Of a DNA stretch of 34,368 nucleotides, positions 17,347 through 25,454 are shown piece after piece. The stretch is from Clostridiaceae bacterium DTU079 (lineage in GTDB: Bacteria > Bacillota > Clostridia > Acetivibrionales > Acetivibrionaceae): contig LFSC01000043.1 in NCBI GenBank assembly GCA_001512505.1, positions 1 to 34,368 on the forward strand, written 5' to 3'. Numbering within the stretch: the first letter of the stretch is position 1; the number at the start of each line of letters is the position of its first letter. The translations under genes were made by a program, and so were the position numbers. Below the pieces are notes generated by a model. The model had not been told where the DNA came from. It made no database searches and worked only from the letters and a program-made list of their open reading frames with translations.

Positions 17347-18207
17347 TTAGAATCTGATATCTGCAATTTGAACAAGTTTACCGTTTGCATCATAAGTATA
17401 CACAAACATATATGCAGGTACAAAGGATTTTGATACATAAGTTGTAGCAATAAGATCATAAGTACTTGATTCCGAATTTTGAGCATAAGCTACAGTTTTT
17501 ACAGAAGAGTGTGTTTTGTCAAAAATTCTGATCAAAAGTTCAGAACCTTCCGCATTAGTTTTGCCTTTTATGTACAATCTTTTATCAAATATACCCGGTA
17601 TATCCACTAACTCAATAGAATCAAAGGAAAAAGTCATTCCGTTGTACGTTACCTTATCGCCAAGTTTATTCCTTTCTACAACCGGAACATTAATATCACC
17701 AGGTCCGCCGGGCATTTCTTTACCCGGTGACTCGATTTCCTTCGGCAATGTAATATATACGGATTTGGTGCTGTCTTCCCAATCAACTTTGGCACCGCAG
17801 TTTTCAGATACGAATCTTAACGGAACAAATGTCCTGCCGTCGGTTATTTCAGCAGGGACATCAAGAGTTTTTTCTTCACCGTTTACATAGGCATTGGTTT
17901 TACCGATATAAAGCTTCATCTCTATACCATTGCCTGTTGCGGTAACCATACGTTCCTGAGCGTCCCACAAGACCTCCATATCCAAAGCTTCGAATATTCT
18001 CCTAAAGGGAATAAGAGTTCTTCCTTCCTTAATATATGGCCCTGGGTCGTTTGCCTCGCGACCGAATTCCATGAGTTTACCGTCAATATATACTTTTACA
18101 TTGGTGCTTATTGATGCATTGCTAAAAAGAGTGGTTGATAGAAACAACGAACAGATCAAAAACGAATAGATAAAAAAACGTAAAGCGAAAGCTTTCGACT
18201 TTTTCAT
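17347..18207 (-). CDS. Secreted copper-amine-oxidase-like N-domain protein (copy 1)
   Basis: The 286-aa exported protein has a signal peptide (about 1-31, ending SNAS). Residues about 33-152 form a Cu_amine_oxidN1 domain with the two usual halves: IKEGRTLIPFRRIFEALDME with VLWDAQERMVTATG, and ITDGRTFVPLRFVSENCGAK with VDWEDSTKSVYITLP. Despite the family name there is no oxidase catalytic domain; such modules are common in clostridial surface proteins and probably bind ligand or cell wall. A short Gly/Pro linker leads to an Ig-like beta domain (about 180-286, VTYNGMTFSFDSIEL to KLVQIADIRF). The ATG is preceded by GGGGAGGA. The partner vWA-like gene starts 132 bases downstream, and an equally long paralogue lies at 21240-22100. 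Confidence 0.88.
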   Translation of the reverse strand: MKKSKAFALRFFIYSFLICSLFLSTTLFSNASISTNVKVYIDGKLMEFGREANDPGPYIKEGRTLIPFRRIFEALDMEVLWDAQERMVTATGNGIEMKLYIGKTNAYVNGEEKTLDVPAEITDGRTFVPLRFVSENCGAKVDWEDSTKSVYITLPKEIESPGKEMPGGPGDINVPVVERNKLGDKVTYNGMTFSFDSIELVDIPGIFDKRLYIKGKTNAEGSELLIRIFDKTHSSVKTVAYAQNSESSTYDLIATTYVSKSFVPAYMFVYTYDANGKLVQIADIRF

Positions 18208-18340
18208 TTTAAATCCTCCCCTTAATACTAAATAGTTCTATCTTTTTACATAATATATGCGTTTACCAAAGGTTGTAGATAACTTAAGAGAATAAAAGTC
18301 ATATCACTTCCTTTATATGTAGTCGATTAATCCATACTGA

Positions 18341-18431
18341 TGTTTCTTGAAAGGAAAAAATACTTTTCCTCAATATTATTATATAATAAATGGGACAAAA
18401 AATAAAGTATATTTTACCATGACAAAAATAA
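18341..18431 (-). promoter_or_regulatory. Conserved promoter/leader block of module copy 1
   Basis: The block aligns by eye with 22241-22331, upstream of the second copy. Shared parts on the plus strand are ATGTTTCyT, AAAGGAAAAAAT, TATATAATAAAT, AAAGTATAwTTTACCAT and AATAAT. On the minus strand TATAAT lies at 18383-18378, about 170 bases before the start at 18207. GGAAAAAATACTTTTCC (18353-18369) is a palindrome just after the -10 and could be an operator. The remainder of 18208-18657 holds no gene that I can see. Confidence 0.6.
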
Positions 18432-18480
18432 TTATATTGTTAAATCTATGTTACGTGTGTCGGGGGAATAATAAAATAAT

Positions 18481-18517
18481 GGAGAGTTTTCCGATTTTGA
18501 TATACGTGAAACTCTCC
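18481..18517 (-). terminator. Probable terminator of module copy 2
   Basis: GGAGAGTTT (18481-18489) pairs with AAACTCTCC (18509-18517). On the minus strand the stem is followed by ATTATTTTATT. It lies about 140 bases after the stop at 18658 and would separate the two modules; the T-run is weak. Confidence 0.5.
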
Positions 18518-18657
18518 TAATTAGAGATTTTGCATAACTATATTATATATTTCGAAAATAATTTACAATGAACATGTGTAAGTTTTTGCAATATCATATG
18601 TCTAAACTATTAAATTATATTCCATTCAGTGAGGTAATTTTATAATAATTCAACATT

Positions 18658-21120
18658 TTAGGTGATATCCTTTTTGTAAATAACTTTAAATTTTATATTT
18701 TCAAAGGGTAAATCATAATAATAGGCTTTTCCTTTGCTGTCTATAAACTCAAAGGTTATTACAGGACCCGGGTAATTAACATCCCGTTCAATTATCAAAT
18801 CTGCGCTGTTAAAGCTTCCGTCGTCATTGTTGACATATAGTTCAATAGTTATTTCTCCTGCATTTAAAGTGTAAGTTTTTCCTTCATCAACGGTTATTAT
18901 CTTGGCGAACTTTGATATATTGGAAACGATGTTATGTTCTATGCTGTATGAATTATTCTGTACTGAAGTTGCTGACAGATCGATTTTATCAAATTCATTA
19001 CCGTCAATATCCTTTATAATCAAACTAACGGGTTTGAGAGTTCTTGGAAGATCAAGTTTGAATTCAGCAGATTTAATCTCAAGATCATATAATGCGAGCC
19101 TGGTATTAAATTTGTTAGTGTATTCTGCAATCTTGTTTATAATGAAATTTTCTGAAGAATGGTTTTCCACTTCTTCTTTTGTCGGTCTGTAATATACATT
19201 ACCGTTTACAGCCGTTGCTTGTGTTTCCCCAGGCACAATATTAATACCCAGATTACTGCCCAAATCGGTGAGTTGGGGTATTATTTTCTTCGGAGTACCG
19301 TCAGGATGTTTGTTTGATTCCTGACGGAAAAGGGATAAATCGACCAAAATAATGTGAATATTGGATTCATTCAAATTGTTGAAGTCATTTATTGCTTTAA
19401 CTATTTCTTCAACATAACCGTTTCCGGATTTTAAAGGCTGGGAACCTTCATCATATATAAAAGCGGACCCTTTAGTAATATCTAAATTGACATCTGTCAC
19501 ATATTTATTCTCGGTGGCACTATAAGCATTGGGATCAAGTCCGGTAAATATGACCATGAACTTTTCCGAATCTCTATCGCACAATTCACTTTGAAATACA
19601 CCGAGGGCTCTTCTCATAGCATCACCAAGATTACTTCTTTCCGTATCTGTATCTGCAGTTAATGTTTTGATATAGTCTTTAAAGGCATCCTTTTCATTCC
19701 TGGTTTCGGGATTCAAGTCATAAAGAGTCCAGTTTTCCCGTACTCGACTGTCATTTATATCTGCAGAATCGGAATATTTAATAACCCCAACTTTTGTGTT
19801 ATTATCAAAGGATTCGGGTAAGTAGTTAATAGCAGAGACTACTTTCTCAAAGCCTTCCGTGGGGTTTAACTCGTTGTTAATTTTATCTGTGGTATCGCTT
19901 GAAGGACCGAAGAAGGTAGAGCCTGATGCTTCACAGAAAACATTTTTACCGGCAAAGCAACCGTTGAAATCTACATTGTTTCCCTGAATGGTTACATTAC
20001 CTTCAGGAGCAAAAACGATAGCGGTTAATTCGGTTGAACCCGGCTGAAAACAAATATTTCCGTGTCTTGAAATCAGCACCAATGTATCTAAAACACTTAA
20101 TTGGGATTCATCATTGTTCTCTATAACTAAATTTGAAGTATTACCTTGAAAAACTATGTCTCCTTCCGCAAAGATGAAGATAACTTCTGTGCCGGGAAGA
20201 AAATCTTTTGTAATGTTTGGAACACTTATTTTAAGATTTCCGTCAAAATACATACTGTATCTTAGTACAAAGTCGGAATCACTGATTTCATAATTGTAAT
20301 AATTTCTTGTATATTCATTTGAGCCGGGATATGGGTTTGGATCTAGTCTTTTTATTATTGTATTATCATCGTAATGGGCTATATTACCGTTTCCAAAATG
20401 AATATTTGCGGTAGATTCGTCATACAAAAATTGAGCCTTGTCTCTTTGAGGGGGATTGGCAACTTTTTGTTGAATATATCTAAAAAGCTTAACATATCCA
20501 CCGGGATTATCATTATCCTCGCTTTCTTTAACTAATTGATTAATCTCTTCTCTTTTTTTATCGGATACTTGCCGAACTCTATCACCGCTGTCTGTGAAGA
20601 AAGCCGAAGCATTTTGTGGAGGCCCGTTTTTATCGTGCTTGAATTCATTGTATTCGACATGGGCTTCCTGGCTGAGAGTTACTTGCTCTTTGCTTGATTT
20701 TACAATTAAATCATTTAATGTAAATACATCGCCGTTTATTTTTGTATCATTACCCTGGATGGTTAAATCGTTAAAAGAAAACAAACATTTTTCCAATATG
20801 CCTATTATATCATCGGGTATTAGTGTTGATTTGTAGCATGAGTCGATCAAAAGAATAACTTCTTTCTCAATTGGTTCAGTACCTACAGTTATCTTTCCGT
20901 CTTGAATGAAAGATGTTTTCGCTATGTCCAGAAGATTAACATTTTGATCCGGATTAAGTGTACGCCCGTTGAATTCAACGGTAACGTTTTTATTTTCTAA
21001 ATTTTCGGCGGCAAAAACTACGTTTTCATTGATAAGACCGTTACCTGTAAGAAAAACTATGCCGGAAATAATAGCTAAAGCTGTCAAGATCGAAAAAGCC
21101 TTTTTACAAAATCCTTTCAT
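18658..21120 (-). CDS. Secreted vWA-like protein with inserted polymer/beta-helix-like region (copy 2)
   Basis: This 820-aa paralogue of the gene at 14818-17214 has the same order of parts. They are a signal peptide (about 1-38, ending VVFAA), a strand and loop EVILLIDSCYKS (Asp93, the same position as in copy 1), and an insertion with beta-helix-like repeats (about 290-405: DGNLKISVPNI, FIFAEGDIVFQG, HGNICFQPGS, APEGNVTIQGNNVDFNG). vWA-type sequence resumes (about 421-620: NTKVGVIKYSDSADI, SNLGDAMRRALGVF, FMVIFTGLDPN), and a C-terminal beta domain follows. GGGAGG is well placed before the ATG. Shared segments and the conserved Asp argue that both copies are under selection. It lies 119 bases after its copper-amine-oxidase-like partner. 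Function unknown. Confidence 0.82.
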   Translation of the reverse strand: MKGFCKKAFSILTALAIISGIVFLTGNGLINENVVFAAENLENKNVTVEFNGRTLNPDQNVNLLDIAKTSFIQDGKITVGTEPIEKEVILLIDSCYKSTLIPDDIIGILEKCLFSFNDLTIQGNDTKINGDVFTLNDLIVKSSKEQVTLSQEAHVEYNEFKHDKNGPPQNASAFFTDSGDRVRQVSDKKREEINQLVKESEDNDNPGGYVKLFRYIQQKVANPPQRDKAQFLYDESTANIHFGNGNIAHYDDNTIIKRLDPNPYPGSNEYTRNYYNYEISDSDFVLRYSMYFDGNLKISVPNITKDFLPGTEVIFIFAEGDIVFQGNTSNLVIENNDESQLSVLDTLVLISRHGNICFQPGSTELTAIVFAPEGNVTIQGNNVDFNGCFAGKNVFCEASGSTFFGPSSDTTDKINNELNPTEGFEKVVSAINYLPESFDNNTKVGVIKYSDSADINDSRVRENWTLYDLNPETRNEKDAFKDYIKTLTADTDTERSNLGDAMRRALGVFQSELCDRDSEKFMVIFTGLDPNAYSATENKYVTDVNLDITKGSAFIYDEGSQPLKSGNGYVEEIVKAINDFNNLNESNIHIILVDLSLFRQESNKHPDGTPKKIIPQLTDLGSNLGINIVPGETQATAVNGNVYYRPTKEEVENHSSENFIINKIAEYTNKFNTRLALYDLEIKSAEFKLDLPRTLKPVSLIIKDIDGNEFDKIDLSATSVQNNSYSIEHNIVSNISKFAKIITVDEGKTYTLNAGEITIELYVNNDDGSFNSADLIIERDVNYPGPVITFEFIDSKGKAYYYDLPFENIKFKVIYKKDIT

Positions 21121-21239
21121 TGTACCTACCTCCCTGCCTTTTTTGGTCTATTTATTTCTATGAAACTTCTTTTTATTAAATTCGGTGAGTGTTTTGTCTC
21201 AAACTATGCTGCAGTAAATAGTTATCTATCATTCAAAAG

Positions 21240-22100
21240 CTAAAACTCATAATCTGCAATTTTAATACGTTTTCCGGTATTGTCTTCGGTATATACGTAC
21301 ATGTAACTGGGGACAAATGAATTTGAAACATATAAGGTTGCGAGAAAATCATAAGTATCGGATTCGGAAGGTTGCGCAAAAGCTCTTAATGAAACATAAT
21401 TATGGCACTCGTTATATACTTCGAGCCAGAGAGTGGAACCTTCGATGTTAGTTGTCCCCTTTATTCGCAACTTCTTCTCGGAAGCGTTTGGTATGTCCAA
21501 AAGTTCTACAGAATCAAAGGAAAAGGTCATTCCGTTATATGTGACTTTTTCCCCGAGTTTCTTTTCCACTACGACAGGTATATCAATGTTTCCGGGACCA
21601 CCGGGTATGTCGTCTTCCGGTAAAGTAATTACCTTTGGTAATGTAATATAAACCGATTTAGTGCTGTCCTCCCATTTGACCTCGGCGCCGCAGTTTTCGG
21701 ATACGAATCTCAATGGAACAAAAGTCCTGCCGTCGGTTATTTCGGCCGGAACATCAAGAGTTTTTTCTTCACCGTTTACGTAGGCATTTGTTTTACCGAT
21801 ATAAAGCTTCATTTCTATATCATTGCCTATTGCAGTAACCATTCGTTCCTTAGCGTCCCATGAAACTTCCATGTCCAGAGCCTCAAATATCCTTCTGAAA
21901 GGAATTAGTGTTCTTCCTTCCTTAATATAAGGCCCGGGGTCGTTTGCGTCTCGTCCAAACTCCATGAGTTCACCGTTAATATATACTTTAACATTAGTGC
22001 TTATTGAGGCATGAATCGAAAGAGTGGTTGATAGAAACAACGAACAGATCATAAACGAATAGATAAAAAAATACAGGGTAAAAGATTTAGCCTTTTTCAT
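21240..22100 (-). CDS. Secreted copper-amine-oxidase-like N-domain protein (copy 2)
   Basis: The 286-aa product is exactly as long as copy 1 and very similar to it. It has a signal peptide (about 1-31), a Cu_amine_oxidN1 domain (IKEGRTLIPFRRIFEALDME, VSWDAKERMVTAIG, ITDGRTFVPLRFVSENCGAE, VKWEDSTKSVYITLP) and an Ig-like C-terminal domain (VTYNGMTFSFDSVEL to KRIKIADYEF). The N-terminal two thirds are closer to copy 1 than the C-terminal third, so the last domain has diverged faster. I chose ATG at 22100 (GGGAGGG seven bases upstream) rather than the ATG at 22124. It is the first gene of the second module. Confidence 0.88.
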   Translation of the reverse strand: MKKAKSFTLYFFIYSFMICSLFLSTTLSIHASISTNVKVYINGELMEFGRDANDPGPYIKEGRTLIPFRRIFEALDMEVSWDAKERMVTAIGNDIEMKLYIGKTNAYVNGEEKTLDVPAEITDGRTFVPLRFVSENCGAEVKWEDSTKSVYITLPKVITLPEDDIPGGPGNIDIPVVVEKKLGEKVTYNGMTFSFDSVELLDIPNASEKKLRIKGTTNIEGSTLWLEVYNECHNYVSLRAFAQPSESDTYDFLATLYVSNSFVPSYMYVYTEDNTGKRIKIADYEF

Positions 22101-22240
22101 AATGGACCCTCCCGTTGATTCCAATAATTAATATATTATATGCTTTTACTGTAGGATGTATATAAAACTTTCTATATATTCTTTTTTAAACAAATTTGGA
22201 AATCTTACATCTATATTATATATTATTGCCCCAATAAGAT

Positions 22241-22331
22241 TAATGTTTCCTAAAAAGGAAAAAATCTTTTTTACTAATATTATATAATAAATTGCCTATA
22301 AAGTAAAGTATAATTTACCATTAAAAGAATA
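22241..22331 (-). promoter_or_regulatory. Conserved promoter/leader block of module copy 2
   Basis: The block is alignable with 18341-18431. On the minus strand TATAAT is at 22284-22279, with TTTACT 17 bases upstream as a fair -35, about 178 bases before the ATG at 22100. TTTCCTAAAAAGGAAA (22246-22261) is a perfect short palindrome in the leader, at the same place as the palindrome in copy 1. No gene is visible in 22101-22569. Confidence 0.6.
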
Positions 22332-22497
22332 ATTTTAATATTTGTTTTTAGTTCTAACTATGAACAATTACCATTTAGAATGTTTTATCTATTTTAAAGT
22401 TAAAAAATAACCATAATATAACGACAATTAATATGTATCCTATTTGTAAAAAAGGAAGCTGCAATTCGGTTTTCATAAAATAATCTAAGAAAATTAC

Positions 22498-22525
22498 TAA
22501 ATTTTTCACATGACTATTCCGATAT
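22498..22525 (+). promoter_or_regulatory. Sigma-D (sigma-28) type promoter of motAB
   Basis: TAAA (22498-22501), a 16-base spacer and TCCGATAT (22518-22525) match the Gram-positive motility consensus (TAAA, about 15 bases, GCCGATAT) with one mismatch in the -10. It lies about 45 bases before the motA start. Confidence 0.78.
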
Positions 22526-22569
22526 AATTATAGCAGGTCGAATATTAAAAAGGATAGAAGGCGGGATTT

Positions 22570-23403
22570 ATGGATCTAGCTACTCTTATAGGTATTATTG
22601 CCGGTATTGTATGTATAGTTGCATCTATAATGACTGGAGGTAGTCTCTGGTCATTCTGGGACATTTCCTCAGTGTACATTACTGTAGGTGGAGGAATCTG
22701 TGCCACATTAATTTCCTACAAAATCGGCGAGTTTGCCAAAATTATGAAGGTCGCCGTGAAGGTTTTGGTGGGAAAGGAATCAAGGCCACAGGACACCATT
22801 AAAATGCTTGTTGAACTTTCCGTTAAAGCAAGAAGGGAAGGACTGCTTTCTCTTGAGGCTGAACAGGAGAACATAAAGGATGAATTTTTAAAGCAATCCC
22901 TCCAGCTGGTTGTTGACGGTGTGGAGCCGGAAGTAATTGTCGATTCGATGGATCTTGAGCTGGAAAATATGAAATCGAGGCATGACAAGGGAGCAGGAAT
23001 GTTTAAGACAATGGCGGCTCAGTTTCCGGCATGGGGTATGATAGGAACACTGATAGGTCTGATACAGCTTCTTGACCAATTGGATGATCCTTCAGCAATA
23101 GGACCTGCCATGGCAGTTGCGTTAATAACAACATTCTATGGAAGTGTTCTGGCGAATTTCATATGTAACCCTATTGCTACCAAATTGGCTTTAAAGAGTA
23201 AAGAGGAGATTCAGGAGAAAAAAATGATTATTGAAGGTGTTCTGTCCATACAGGCCGGAGAGAACCCGAGAATATTGGAGCATAAGCTTAAGACCTTCTT
23301 ATCTCCAAAACAAAAGCAGGATTATGAGTCACAATCCGGTAAAGATGCAGTAGACAGTCAAAGAGCAGAGGACAGTGAAAAAGTAAGAAATGCTGCTGTA
23401 TAG
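22570..23403 (+). CDS. motA: Flagellar motor stator protein MotA
   Basis: The 277-aa stator subunit forms the ion channel with MotB and drives flagellar rotation. It shows two N-terminal membrane helices (about 3-22 and 33-50), a cytoplasmic loop with the charged RREGLLSLE segment (Arg88/Arg89, Glu96; the rotor-contact region) and two more helices (about 150-170 and 182-204). The conserved Pro-rich boundary FPAWGMIGTLIGLI and the AVALITTFYGSVLANF segment are present. The extra ~35-residue charged C-terminal tail is unremarkable. Ribosome site AAGGCGGGA precedes the ATG. motB begins 16 bases after the stop. No other flagellar gene is in the window, so motAB is a separate sigma-D unit. Confidence 0.96.
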   Translation: MDLATLIGIIAGIVCIVASIMTGGSLWSFWDISSVYITVGGGICATLISYKIGEFAKIMKVAVKVLVGKESRPQDTIKMLVELSVKARREGLLSLEAEQENIKDEFLKQSLQLVVDGVEPEVIVDSMDLELENMKSRHDKGAGMFKTMAAQFPAWGMIGTLIGLIQLLDQLDDPSAIGPAMAVALITTFYGSVLANFICNPIATKLALKSKEEIQEKKMIIEGVLSIQAGENPRILEHKLKTFLSPKQKQDYESQSGKDAVDSQRAEDSEKVRNAAV

Positions 23404-23418
23404 TGAGGTGTATTTTTC

Positions 23419-24210
23419 ATGAGATCAAAAAGGAATATTGAACAGGAAGAAGTATCTGAAGGCGCTCCTGAATGGTTAACTACATACAGTGATATGGTTA
23501 CGTTGTTATTGACATTTTTCGTAATGCTGTTTTCAATGGCCACTATTGACAAGCAAAAATTCGAGCAGGTTGCCAACTCACTGCGGGCTGCATTTATGAG
23601 CAACAATAATGAAGGAATGTTTGATTATAAAGAAGGCACTGAGGTATATAGTATAACTCAGAGTATTAATTCGGGAGAAATACTGGAAGACGGTGACGAG
23701 GCCTTTATTAAGGGTGAAAGCAGTGTAGACGGAAATGATTTGGGGACTAAAGGCGGACAAGCCGAGAAGCTGGAAGAGTTTATTGAACAGATTGAAAAGC
23801 TGGCAGAAGAGATGGAACTGGGGGACTATGTCAAAGTAATTGATGAAGAGACATACCTGACGTTAAGGATAGACTCTGTTATACTGTTCGATCTTGGTAA
23901 AGCCGATATAAAGGACTCGGGAAAAGAAACCTTGCGAAAGATCGGAAATCTTCTAAAAGAACTGGATAAAGGAGCATCCGTACAAGGACATACGGACAAT
24001 CTTCCGATAAACACAATGCTGTTTCCGACAAATTGGGAGCTGTCAACCAAGAGAGCTACCAATGTGGTGCTCTTCCTGATAGAGGAAAGCGGAGTGGATC
24101 CGACAAAGCTTACAGCCACAGGAAATGGTGAGTTTAGACCGATTGCACCGAATGACACGGAAGAAAACAGGCAGAAAAACAGGAGAATTGATATTGTAAT
24201 TGAAAAATAG
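23419..24210 (+). CDS. motB: Flagellar motor stator protein MotB
   Basis: The 263-aa product has one N-terminal membrane helix carrying the essential ion-binding aspartate in TYSDMVTLLLTFFVML (Asp25). A linker and plug region follows, and then a C-terminal OmpA/MotB peptidoglycan-binding domain (about 140-263): TLRIDSVILFDLGKADI, VQGHTDNLPINT, NWELSTKRATNVVLFL, ATGNGEFRPIAPNDT and the end QKNRRIDIVIE. These anchor the stator to the cell wall. It pairs with motA and is followed by a strong terminator. Whether protons or sodium drive it cannot be read safely from the sequence. Confidence 0.96.
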   Translation: MRSKRNIEQEEVSEGAPEWLTTYSDMVTLLLTFFVMLFSMATIDKQKFEQVANSLRAAFMSNNNEGMFDYKEGTEVYSITQSINSGEILEDGDEAFIKGESSVDGNDLGTKGGQAEKLEEFIEQIEKLAEEMELGDYVKVIDEETYLTLRIDSVILFDLGKADIKDSGKETLRKIGNLLKELDKGASVQGHTDNLPINTMLFPTNWELSTKRATNVVLFLIEESGVDPTKLTATGNGEFRPIAPNDTEENRQKNRRIDIVIEK

Positions 24211-24236
24211 CTTTATTGAGAGTTTGATAAAATTGG

Positions 24237-24293
24237 AGCTCTTAGAACGATAATCCTTGGTACATAGGATATTGTTTTAAGGGCTTTTTATTA
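24237..24293 (+). terminator. Rho-independent terminator of motAB
   Basis: AGCTCTTA (24237-24244) pairs with TAAGGGCT (24278-24285, one G-T pair), with an imperfect inner stem AACGATAATCCT/AGGATATTGTTT. TTTTTATTAT follows directly. It starts about 26 bases after motB. Confidence 0.82.
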
Positions 24294-24345
24294 TGTAAGG
24301 AAAAAACATCGGAAGTATAAAAAGAAAACAAATTGGATAAATATG

Positions 24346-24374
24346 TTGACTCAATATGCAGTATGCTTTATAAT
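24346..24374 (+). promoter_or_regulatory. Near-consensus sigma-A promoter of the RHS gene
   Basis: TTGACT (24346-24351), a 17-base spacer and TATAAT (24369-24374) form a near-perfect housekeeping promoter. The expected start near 24381 leaves a leader of about 150 bases, in which I see no riboswitch I recognise. AAGGGGGA at about 24520-24527 is the ribosome site for the TTG at 24534. Confidence 0.85.
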
Positions 24375-24533
24375 TTATCGGAGTAAAATTATGTTTATTT
24401 TAATAGGAATATCCGAAATTATGTTTTGTTGCCAATGAAAAGGTTCGAAAAAACATGTTTTAGGGTATAGTTCCTCAGTTTGAAAAATTTTTATTACTTT
24501 ATTAATTCAATATAATTTTAAGGGGGATTTAAA

Positions 24534-24803
24534 TTGCGTAAAAAAAGAAAGACATTGACGCTGTTAGTAATCTGTGCATTGATTATCAACACATTTTTTA
24601 TGTCTATCGGTAGTGCTTATGAAAACCATGAAAAAGGCATAGAGCCGGAACCTTTGGAACAAATTGATTGTAATAGTTCTGTTGATGTGGAATTTGAAGA
24701 GAAAATTGATCAATCAAACATCAATGATGCTACTGTAGTTGATAATGAGGTTAATATAGAAGAAGAGAATAAAAAAGACAGTAATGAAAAAGACAACAAT
24801 TAA
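24534..24803 (+). CDS. N-terminal fragment of the RHS protein, ended by an in-frame TAA
   Basis: The fragment has 89 codons from a TTG start. Residues 1-29 are a signal peptide (RKKRKTLTLLVICALIINTF, then SIGSAYE). The rest is acidic, Glu/Asn/Asp-rich linker. It ends at TAA (24801-24803) inside a run of 15-base imperfect repeats, GAAAAAGACAACAAT. The stop stands where the next repeat has GAA, so one G-to-T change explains it. The same frame continues after the stop with KDNNEKDGIENDSNED, the same linker composition, into the giant RHS sequence. As sequenced only a short secreted peptide would be made. It should be read as the 5' end of the gene below, not as an independent gene. Confidence 0.85.
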   Translation: MRKKRKTLTLLVICALIINTFFMSIGSAYENHEKGIEPEPLEQIDCNSSVDVEFEEKIDQSNINDATVVDNEVNIEEENKKDSNEKDNN

Positions 24804-25256
24804 AAAGACAACAATGAAAAAGATGGTATTGAAAATGACAGCAATGAAGATCAGCCGGTTGAAACTGCAGGATGTTCTACCGTACATTCGTCAGTTTACT
24901 CGGATGTATATGACTATCACGAATCAGACGTATCATATAGCTTAGATGTTAACCTTGAAGCCGCACCTGTTGAAAAACAGGCTGGCGTAATTTCCGGATA
25001 TATTGATACGAAGCTTACTTATTCAGAAAATCTTTCCGAATTTTTCAAGTCTGGGTTTGATGTTGCAATAGAAGGGACTGATTTTAGAACAGTAACTGAT
25101 GAAAAGGGTTATTTTGAATTTAGGGGAGTTCCTTCGGGAGAATATACTTTATTAATAAGTAGACCTTATTATATAGATGCCATAATTACTAATATTCCAG
25201 TTGAGCAAGATGAAAGAATAGAGGTCAGTTCCGAGAAAAATCCTATCAAACTTTTG

Positions 25257-25430
25257 TATGGAGATGTGGAGGACGATAATGCCGGTAATATAGTAGACCT
25301 TGTACGGGTCGTTGCTCATTTTTTCACTATGAAAGGTGAAGAAAATTATAATGAAATAGCCGATTTGGATAAAAATGGCGCTATCAATATGGTGGATATT
25401 GTCATTGTACTTTCGTGTTATCAAAAGTGT
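25257..25430 (+). other. Dockerin-like module within the RHS protein
   Basis: Two EF-hand-like repeats are visible: YGDVEDDNAGNIVDLVRV and ADLDKNGAINMVDIVIVL, separated by about 20 residues, the spacing of type I dockerins. Repeat 2 keeps the D-x-D-x-N-G calcium pattern; repeat 1 is weaker. Where cellulosomal dockerins carry Ser/Thr pairs for cohesin contact, both repeats have hydrophobic residues (IVDL, MVDI). The module is internal, next to the beta domain, instead of terminal. Cohesin binding is therefore doubtful; it may just pack against its neighbour. Confidence 0.75.
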
Positions 25431-25454
25431 ACAAAACCATGCTTGTGGTTGCAG

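Noticed and set aside
17347..22100. True copper amine oxidases
   Set aside because: Only the small N-terminal-type domain is present; both proteins are 286 aa and lack the catalytic domain.
24375..24533. Riboswitch in the RHS gene leader
   Set aside because: The 150-base leader shows no conserved core I recognise and no convincing long stem.
24801..24803. Programmed readthrough or recoding at the TAA
   Set aside because: TAA followed by A is not a known efficient readthrough context and no stem-loop is seen right after it; kept only as a remote option in the finding.
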